Shown here piece after piece: positions 56,368 through 64,000 of a DNA stretch of 64,000 nucleotides. Position 1 is the stretch's first letter, and every line of letters starts with the position of its first letter. The notes beneath the pieces are model-generated. The model did no database searches. It was not told the DNA's origin and saw only the letters and a program-made list of their open reading frames with translations. Made by a program: the position numbers and the translations under genes. Source of the DNA: Batillaria attramentaria (taxonomy: Eukaryota > Mollusca > Gastropoda > Batillariidae); NCBI GenBank assembly GCA_018292915.2, contig JACVVK020000296.1, forward strand, positions 74,501 through 138,500, in the 5' to 3' direction.

Positions 56368-56372
<5 letters not shown>
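55836..56372 (+). mobile_element. LINE 3' end with (CGTTGT)n tail
   Basis: AACGTCTCTTCAACCACCTTG parallels 56945 in the next LINE. GGTAGTGTAACAACGGCAAC and CGCTGTAAAATGAACG end in four CGTTGT-like units, then (TC)n. A SINE 3' end sits inside (56053-56090). AATAAA at 56043 may serve the GIMAP transcript. Confidence 0.75.
56053..56140 (+). mobile_element. SINE 3' end running into (TG)n
   Basis: GTGGTGGAAAAGGACGTTAA plus CTCCCAAACACCC, then a TG array of about 50 bp. Confidence 0.8.

Positions 56373-56422
<50 letters not shown>
56371..56422. repeat. (TC)n microsatellite
   Basis: TC array of about 52 bp between two LINE insertions. Confidence 0.98.
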
Positions 56423-56424
<2 letters not shown>

Positions 56425-57157
56425 CAAGCACATATAGATAAAGTCTGTCAACTTGTGTCAAGAAATGTATTTATGTTGTCAAAATTGAAACACTTTATTG
56501 ACAGCGATTCTCGAAAATTGTTTTATACCGCCAATATTAAACCCCACATTGACTATTCGTCCACAATCTGGGACGGATGCAGTGATATCCACCTGAAGAG
56601 ACTAAATTCCTTACACAGGAGAGCAGCAAAATTGATCCTTCCAGACCCCACACTAACAACTGTCCAGAAACTCCAAAAGCCAGAAATGCTCTCTCTTCCG
56701 AAACATCTGATCATCATCACAAAGATATATTCATGTTCAAAATCCGCAAAGGCGTTCTGCCACAGTACATCAGCAGCCTCTTTACCACGTCTGATCCACG
56801 CTATCCCTCATCAACGCAACGCTTTATACCGCCACGTCCGAGGATAGATATTTTTAAATCAAGTCTCTCCTTCTCCGGTGCCTCTCTTTGGAACAAGCTC
56901 CCTCTAAGCATTACTAGCAATGGATCGTAATCATCATTAAGGAAAAGTCTCTTCAACCACCTCGCATCGGAAACTGCATAAATTATTCACAATCCATCCA
57001 TCTTGCCCATTCACCAAAGTTCACGTCTTACCAACAAAACCTGTCACGCAATTTACATAAATAATGATAAACCTGCGCTAATTCCATGAGTATGTACATC
57101 ATAACTGATATCATGATTTTGTGTATAATCATGTTTGCCGCGCGAGCTTGCGCATAT

Positions 57158-57252
<95 letters not shown>

Positions 57253-57406
57253 TTTCCAGTTCTTATGTACTTTTTATCCTTCCCTTCATATTCTTCTTTT
57301 GAATTTTCTCTTTTTTATGGTAGTGTAGCAACGGCAAGTTTGAAAATGGTCTTTATGCCTATAACTTCTTCCGTTGTAAAATAAAGGATCGTTATCGTTA
57401 TCGTTA

Positions 57407-57411
<5 letters not shown>
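56422..57411 (+). mobile_element. LINE 3' half with (CGTTAT)n tail
   Basis: Encodes AHIDKVCQLVSRNVFMLSK, STIWDGCSDIHLKRLNSLHR, then after shifts IDIFKSSLSFSGASLWNKLP. Ends GTAGCAACGGCAAGTTTG ... TCCGTTGTAAAATAAAGG, then (CGTTAT)n and (TC)n. 5' truncated exactly at a (TC)n tract. A TG array (57160-57249) lies in the 3' UTR. Confidence 0.85.
57160..57249. repeat. (TG)n microsatellite
   Basis: TG array of about 90 bp inside the LINE 3' UTR. Confidence 0.98.

Positions 57412-57466
<55 letters not shown>
57411..57466. repeat. (TC)n microsatellite
   Basis: TC array of about 55 bp following the LINE tail. Confidence 0.98.
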
Positions 57467-57469
<3 letters not shown>

Positions 57470-57503
57470 TAGTTTCTTTTACGCTATTAACTTCAGCGTA
57501 GAG

Positions 57504-57585
<82 letters not shown>

Positions 57586-57848
57586 GCAAAGAAATAAGTG
57601 GGTACAAATCCATGTCAGGTCAAGGTTTATTTTTGAGAATCAGCATGTTGTTGAAACGGGACTTGGTCGCCTACGATAACTGCGCTGATTGCAACTTATC
57701 GCGGCACGACCAGTTTCTGAAAAATAACCGTGACGAAGAAGGACAGGTCCTCGGAAAATGCCGCTGAAATATATAATACGCGCGCGTGTGTGTGTATGTG
57801 TGTGTCAGTGTGCGCGCGCGTGCCCCCCCCCCCCCCCCCCTTTTTCGG

Positions 57849-57901
<53 letters not shown>

Positions 57902-58215
57902 TAATCATTGTTTGGTTAAATCACTTACATGTAAAACGCAGGCACGAATACAAATGACTCATGTAGGACATGACCTCAAGCACGACCGCGAAATGCGATA
58001 CCTTCGAACGCTATCAGGGGCACCTAAAATCTCTATTAAAAAAAAAGGAATTGCTGAAGGTAATGATACATTGTGGTTGCAGCCTAGGAAGCACAAAGTA
58101 TTGTTACATAAAAGTAGGGAGATGCATAGAGTGACTGCAGTCTGAGAATCGGTCGAACGTGAAGGATGAATGTGGAAAATGTTTCACCAACAAAATAACT
58201 AAGGGGGGTGGGGGG
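57466..58215 (+). repeat. left arm of large inverted duplication
   Basis: Matches 61210-61918 in reverse: ACCTAGTTTCTTTTACGC, AAGGTTTATTTT(T/C)GAGAATCA, TTATCGCGGCACGACCAG, GACTCATGTAGGACATGACC, ACCTAAAA(T)CTCTATTAAAA and CAGTCTGAGAATCGGTCG. The microsatellites in the arms differ in length. No coding potential beyond repeats. Confidence 0.88.
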
Positions 58216-58424
58216 AGGGGAGCTTGATGATGTGAAAATGCTTTATCGTCCTTTTTTGGGCCAATTTATGGCATATTTTGAACGCTTATCCTAGTAAAAA
58301 CTGACAGTCAACAGCGGCTGCACATAGCAGACGAACGAGTTTGTACGTCGGCAGAGCACGACACCGACAGAATAAAGTGCGCATTTTTATGCTGGCAAGA
58401 CTTTTTATGCTGGCAAGACGGTGT

Positions 58425-58560
58425 TAATTCACTCATGAACTCAAATCCAAACAAAAACACAAGTTTTAAACTTCCACTAAAGATCCAAGACGCAATCAAC
58501 CCTTCGCTAAAGCTCAGGGTTGATTTGCGTCTTGGATCAAAATACTCGTCGGTATCCCAC
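58425..58560. repeat. short hairpin
   Basis: GATCCAAGACGCAATCAACC (58482-) pairs with its complement at 58517-58538 around a 14-base loop, with one extra A on the right arm. Confidence 0.8.
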
Positions 58561-59291
58561 AGCTTGATGGGAAAAACTGCTCAGTCATTTCAAGCACGGA
58601 TAACAAACTACACACGCTAGGTCTGCTCTCTCTTCGTAACCTACTGCTTTTCAATAAGTTTGTTGCTGTCTTCAGGCTGCTCAAAACTGAAACTCCGAAG
58701 TATCTGTCTTCTCTTTTCAAGCCTGTGTCATCACGTAATCCCAACACCCAACTGTTTCTCACCATCCCACTCCCTAGAATGGACTTGTATAAAACAAGTT
58801 TCTCTTACTCTGCAGCATCTTCCTGGAATTCTCTTCCACTGAGGCTTAAACAGTTGTGCTCTTTAACATCATTTAAGACTCACCTACACAAGTATCTTTT
58901 GGACAGTTCCGGGGATGCAGCCAGTCTACTTCATCATTGATTATGATTTACCCCTCCGGTCATGTTTCACGCTTCACCTGTTTGCTAGAAATGGCTATAT
59001 TTCTTAATTTCTACTCATTATGTTTGGCTTGACATTCCCTTGATATGCTCCGTCTTATTTTGTTTGTTTTTGGTTTTGCTTCTTTGTTTGTTTGTTTGTT
59101 TGTTTCTCTCTTCTTTCTTTATATTTCTTTTGATTGTTGATGGGTTTTTTCCATTTTTGTAGTTTGGATCATGTAGTACTTCTTAGGTCTTGTTTTTCTG
59201 TTTTTGTTTTCTGTGTGGCAAGGACAAGTTGTAAGATAAGCACTTGTGCTTAACACATATCCTTGTAAAATAAAGTTCATTCATTCATTCA

Positions 59292-59297
<6 letters not shown>
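58540..59297 (+). mobile_element. LINE 3' half with (ATTC)n tail
   Basis: From 58621 encodes LLSLRNLLLFNKFVAVFRL, IPLPRMDLYKTSFSYSAASS, WNSLPLRLKQLCSLTSFKTH and a stop near 58939. The 3' UTR ends CCTTGTAAAATAAAGTTC(ATTC)n, then (TC)n (59297-59358). Confidence 0.85.

Positions 59298-59358
<61 letters not shown>
59297..59358. repeat. (TC)n microsatellite
   Basis: TC array of about 61 bp directly after the LINE tail. Confidence 0.98.
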
Positions 59359-59360
<2 letters not shown>

Positions 59361-59440
59361 GCCGCGAATTAGTCTTTGTGGCTTGCGCGGCTTTAAGCCC
59401 TAAAAACTCACTCACTCACTCACTCTCTCTCTCTCATACG
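59361..59440. repeat. short dispersed repeat with (ACTC)n tail
   Basis: CCGCGAATTAGTCTTTGTGG...TTTAAGCCCTAAA, then (ACTC)n and (TC)n. A related piece with a (CTAA)n tail is at about 46652-46705. Probably a short retroposon 3' end. Confidence 0.6.
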
Positions 59441-59444
59441 GTCT

Positions 59445-60247
<803 letters not shown>

Positions 60248-60261
60248 TCTCTCTCTCTCTC

Positions 60262-61209
60262 TGATATTTTTATTTTGATCACAAATTTCTCTCCATTCCC
60301 AACAAAATTTGTGCATGTTAGAGTTTGAAAATCACGGATTGATCCTCAGAAGGAGCAGTGAAGAACGGAGGTGCAGACACTTTCATCAAACACACGTTAT
60401 ATGTTATGTATGTGCGATCATGCTGTAGTGATAGCAAGGTTAAGATAGAGAACACGGCCCTGCACCTAATCTTTCATGCTTGAAAATTATACTCTCTCTC
60501 TCTCTCTCTCTCTCTCTGAGCTCCCTCTCTGTTTGGTCTCACCATATAATCGTTCTCTTTTCTGTGTATTAGGTGATTAGTCCGCACTGAAAATACCCGG
60601 CAACTACATTAGGTGTGGAAAAAGGGCTTCAACATTAACCAACTTTGACCGTTGTTTAACTCTCGTATCCCCATCTTTGATATCCGCCAATCCAGGTGGA
60701 AAATGACGTTAAACTAAAACAATCCTACGCACGTGAGTGGCTGATGAGTGATGAGAGCAAACGGGAGAATTAATCTGATGGCTATCTGATGGCTTGAAGC
60801 CGGTAATGGTCATAGTAGTGTAGAGAGATGCATGCTGAATTTCATGATGTATGACACAAGGTGGTGTCAGCCGTCAAAGGTACTTAAAAAGAGTTTACAT
60901 GTTGGGAGTCGGCAGATACATAGACTGCTGCGCGCAAGGTGGCGGGGGGATGGGTGAGAAGGGTAGGGTCAGATTAAAAAAAATTTAAAAAAAAAACCCT
61001 AGAAAACGGGTCGTTGAGCCGATTAGCCATCTAGTGATGGACTGTTCTACGGTTCAGCGTCGCGCTGTGGTCTGTCCTCGGGCCTCTTATGTTCACACTG
61101 TACACACTGCCGGTCTCCCAACTCATTGAATGCTTCTCCGTCTTGTATCATGCTTTTTTACTGATGATAGTCCTCTCCCATCTCCCCGCCATCACCCCCT
61201 CGATCCCTA
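60262..61209. other. no gene seen; possible degenerate SINE
   Basis: CATCTTTGATATCCGCCAATCCAGGTGGAAAATGACGTTAAAC-like sequence near 60670-60712 resembles the SINE 3' end. Otherwise no feature beyond a (TC)n at about 60493. Confidence 0.45.
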
Positions 61210-61501
61210 AATTATTTTGTTGATGAAACATTTTCCATATTCATCCTACACGTTCGACCGATTCTCAGACTGCAGTCACTCTATGCGTCTCCCGTCTTTT
61301 ATGTAACAATACTTTGTGCTTCCGAGGCTGCAACCAAAATGTATCATTACCTTCAGCATTTTTTTAATAGAGGTTTTAGGTGCCCCTGATAGTGTTCGAA
61401 CGTATCGCAATTCGCGGTCGTGCTTGAGGTCATGTCCTACATGAGTCATTTGTACTCGTGCCTGCGTTTTACATGTAAGTGATTTAACCAAACAATGATT
61501 A

Positions 61502-61557
<56 letters not shown>
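61502..61557. repeat. (TG)n microsatellite
   Basis: TG array of about 55 bp in the right arm; the left arm has the corresponding (CA)n at 57851-57901. Confidence 0.98.
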
Positions 61558-61558
<1 letters not shown>

Positions 61559-61794
61559 CAGAAAAAGGGGAGGGGGGGGGGGGCACGCAGGGGTCGACAC
61601 GGTTATTTTTCAGAAACTGGTCGTGCCGCGATAAGTTGCAATCAGCGCAGTTATCGTAGGCAACAAAGTCCCGTTTCAACAGCATGCTGATTCTCGAAAA
61701 TAAACCTTGACCTGACATGCATTTGTACCCACTTACTTCTCTTCCTTTCTCACGCACACACACTGGAAAAGGACGTTAAACCCCAAACACCCCC

Positions 61795-61798
<4 letters not shown>

Positions 61799-61867
<69 letters not shown>
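61799..61867. repeat. (CA)n microsatellite
   Basis: CA array of about 69 bp following a SINE 3' end. Confidence 0.98.
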
Positions 61868-61870
<3 letters not shown>

Positions 61871-61921
61871 CTCTACGCTGAACTTAAACAGCGTAAAAGA
61901 AACTAGGTGAGAGAGAGAGAG

Positions 61922-62450
61922 AGTGACAATGACAATGACAAATAATTACTTCATTTAGGCTTTTGGCCCACGACTGAAAGGGGGGAGGTAGGCAGCTCAA
62001 GAATACAACATCATACTACATAAGTATACAGTAGACAGTATACAATGATATTACAACATACGTGTATATGACATTCACACACAATAACACAGACCATACT
62101 TTACATGAACCCTACAATACTTAATTTTTCACACATGTCATTGTTGGCACAGAGCTCAACACGGCCACACTTACAGAGAGAGAGAGAGAGAGAGATGTCA
62201 GTGAGTTTATTATCCTTGTCACTTAAGGGTCGTTCTTTCGACAAATTCAGATTAAGATCGTTTATGGCATAGGCATTCTGCCCATTCGCATGGGGCAAGG
62301 GGACGGCGTCAACAACAACGACCCACGAAAAAGCGTAATGAATAAGTTTCCTAACTATGCAATCAGCATGGATTTTGTGAAAACATGACTGGAAACTACA
62401 CATCATTAAGAAGACTACTCTAGCAGGCAAAATTTCTTTTCTATCGAATA
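61922..62450 (-). mobile_element. possible LINE 3' end with (TTGTCA)n tail
   Basis: Minus strand near 61980-61922 reads GCCAAAAGCCTAAATGAAGT, then AATTATTTGTCATTGTCATTGTC and (TC)n, the tail layout of other LINE ends here. The body upstream has no clear ORF2 motif, so the extent is a guess. Confidence 0.45.
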
Positions 62451-62760
62451 AACTGTTTAATTCCCAAGCATATCATATTATCCACCAAAGCTCAGCACAC
62501 AGTTTAATTGTCATGTTAAAAGCGACCTAAGTAATGCCACACAAGCCCCGCAAGAATGAGAGAGACAGGCAGACAGATCCTCCTCAGAGTCACTTTTGGT
62601 AAGAATCGGCTTTCTAAATCAGTTCTTTTTTTCTCTCTCTTTGATCCTGTTTTGAGTACAAAAAAAGTAAATAAGTAAATAATAGGTAAATGCACGTTGC
62701 AAGTTCCTAAACGACATCGAACACTTGACCCGAGTCAGCGCTACATGTTAACGAACAAAT

Positions 62761-62775
62761 ATGCCGCCATTTTGT
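62761..62775 (+). promoter_or_regulatory. YY1-type motif
   Basis: ATGCCGCCATTTTG is the complement of CAAAATGGCGGC, the core YY1 site, usually placed near transcription or translation starts. Confidence 0.4.
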
Positions 62776-62812
62776 AGCCCTGAGGTGGAAAAAATAGCAC
62801 AAGGGGCCCACG

Positions 62813-62937
62813 ATGAATAAACAGACCTTCCCTGAAGTGCACTATCTATCACTTCTAACCGATGTGTTATCCGCTAATCAAGTTGTGAACAAGATATGGG
62901 AGCAAGATTATAGCCGAACAGTGCAGCCTTGGCCAAG
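62813..62937 (+). CDS. possible first coding exon of an unidentified gene
   Basis: ATG opens MNKQTFPEVHYLSLLTDVLS, then ANQVVNKIWEQDYSRTVQPW and P, ending CCAAG|GTATGC in phase 2. The composition is protein-like and the exon lies 50 bases after GCCGCCATTTTG, a YY1-type motif common just at transcription starts. No family recognised, and no second exon is visible in the remaining 1 kb. Confidence 0.4.
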
Positions 62938-63009
62938 GTATGCCTTGTTGAAACTGACTGGTGACACGCAAAGCCCCCCCCCCCCCTACCCCCCCCCACC
63001 ACCACCACC

Positions 63010-63084
<75 letters not shown>
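63010..63084. repeat. (TC)n(CA)n microsatellite
   Basis: A TC array passing into about 27 CA units, preceded by C- and CCA-rich sequence. Confidence 0.98.
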
Positions 63085-63087
<3 letters not shown>

Positions 63088-63162
63088 CTACACGGTGAAC
63101 TCAACGCAACACTAGGCAAAGACCATTTTCAAACTTTCCTCTGCTACGCTATCATTAAAAGA

Positions 63163-63164
<2 letters not shown>

Positions 63165-63230
<66 letters not shown>
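63165..63230. repeat. (TG)n microsatellite
   Basis: TG array of about 66 bp, just before a LINE C-terminal fragment. Confidence 0.98.
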
Positions 63231-63231
<1 letters not shown>

Positions 63232-63234
<3 letters not shown>

Positions 63235-63560
63235 TAGACTTGTTCACGTCTAGTCTCTCCTATTTTGGTGCATTCATCTGGAACATGTTACCACCTGACG
63301 TCCGACTAATTAACAATTTCTCGAGATTCAATGTTCAAATGCATCAGAATTTTCTGACTTATTAATAATTTCTCAAGGTTCAAGTTCCAAGTTCGTCAAT
63401 ATTTTTCTCGTTTATTATTGGGAAAAAAATTGTTTTTCCCCGTACTGTGTTTTTTAGTTCTTAGAAATTCTATGTGTATTTCTCGTATTGAATTGACAAC
63501 TTTCTCATTGTTTACATAAGCATTTACGCTGTAATGTTCGTGAAATGTGCTGTAAACTGT
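63232..63560 (+). mobile_element. LINE C-terminal fragment
   Basis: Encodes IDLFTSSLSYFGAFIWNMLP, PDVRLINNFSRFNVQMHQNF and LTY before a stop at 63363, the IDLF..S.S..GA..WN.LP signature. 5' truncated at a microsatellite. Confidence 0.8.
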
Positions 63561-63592
63561 GCAAGCGCTGGTCAGGCCGCGCGCGCACGAGC

Positions 63593-63627
<35 letters not shown>

Positions 63628-64000
63628 CGCTACGCTTTTATGAATAGTTCAAGATGTATTATGATGTATCAGGACTGATGTACGATGAGAAACTTGTGAT
63701 AAAGCCTGACTGTGAAAGGCCTAACATGCGTAGTTACTTGGTATATAAAGGCAGTGTTGTCAGAGATGGAGAAATGGATTTATGATTTGATGAACATCAG
63801 CAGCACAGTTAAGTGGCAACACACAGCACACCACACACACACACACATCATAATCAGTATCATCAGTTCATATTCTAGAACTTAGGCAACAACAGTGACT
63901 GCTCAGAACAAATACATTTCAATGGTAGCAAAGGGCATGGACAAATCGGCTGAGAGTCTATCAGCTAAATTATTGCACGCTGAAATGCAGCTATTTTTAT
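63561..64000. other. no gene seen
   Basis: Contains a (TG)n/(CG)n array at about 63590-63630 and otherwise unique-looking DNA up to the window edge. Confidence 0.5.

Larger units (their letters stand above)
61210..61918 (-). repeat. right arm of large inverted duplication
   Basis: Reverse of 57466-58215. It carries an extra SINE 3' end (TGGAAAAGGACGTTAAACCC, 61763-61800) that runs into a (CA)n of about 69 bp, at the place where the left arm has (TG)n(GA)n. Confidence 0.88.

Overview
The window looks like animal nuclear DNA, most likely from a mollusc and probably a gastropod. This is inferred from four things: small phase-1 exons spread over tens of kilobases, very dense (TG/CA)n and (TC)n microsatellites, Pearl/HINE-like interspersed repeats, and a mix of HYR, sushi, TSP1 and EGF domains plus an AIG1/GIMAP GTPase. 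No species name is claimed.

Right-hand two thirds of the left half and centre (13.3-46.25 kb, + strand): one large gene. I assembled 29 exons by hand. All splice phases agree, the frame stays open, and the product is about 1,730 residues. Order: signal peptide; HYR; two sushi; HYR; two sushi; HYR; two sushi-like; a cysteine module carrying an RRKR furin-type site; two ephrin-like cysteine-rich (GCC2/GCC3) domains; a LamG/pentraxin-like sandwich; two EGF; three TSP1; a sushi-like domain; a second copy of the cysteine module; a third GCC2/GCC3; one transmembrane helix; a short basic tail. It resembles SVEP1/Polydom-type mosaic proteins but is membrane anchored.

53.3-55.8 kb (+): a three-exon AIG1/GIMAP-type GTPase with a hydrophobic N-terminal anchor and a C-terminal CTVM prenylation box, so it may be tethered at both ends. 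Between the genes (49.58-50.27 kb) lies an orphan pair of exon-like segments that ends in a transmembrane stretch broken by an in-frame stop. At the right edge (62.8 kb) there is a possible first exon of another gene.

The rest is mostly mobile DNA. 0.57-3.66 kb holds a broken APE-type LINE (minus strand). 5.9-8.85 kb holds two pogo-like TIR elements flanked by TA. 10.1-12.5 kb is a mosaic of inverted and tandem modules. 14.1-15.8, 19.1-20.9 and 48.2-49.5 kb are Pearl/HINE-like elements packed with TCAAGGTCA nuclear-receptor half-sites. 21.27-24.86 kb is a textbook nest: an L2-like reverse transcriptase split by a 1.9-kb element with an ATAA target duplication, itself split by a 329-bp hAT-like MITE with an 8-bp duplication. 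About fifteen tRNA-derived SINE copies and many LINE 3' ends are scattered throughout. Several LINE and SINE copies sit in (TC)n tracts or end in new microsatellites. A roughly 0.7-kb inverted duplication brackets 58.2-61.2 kb.
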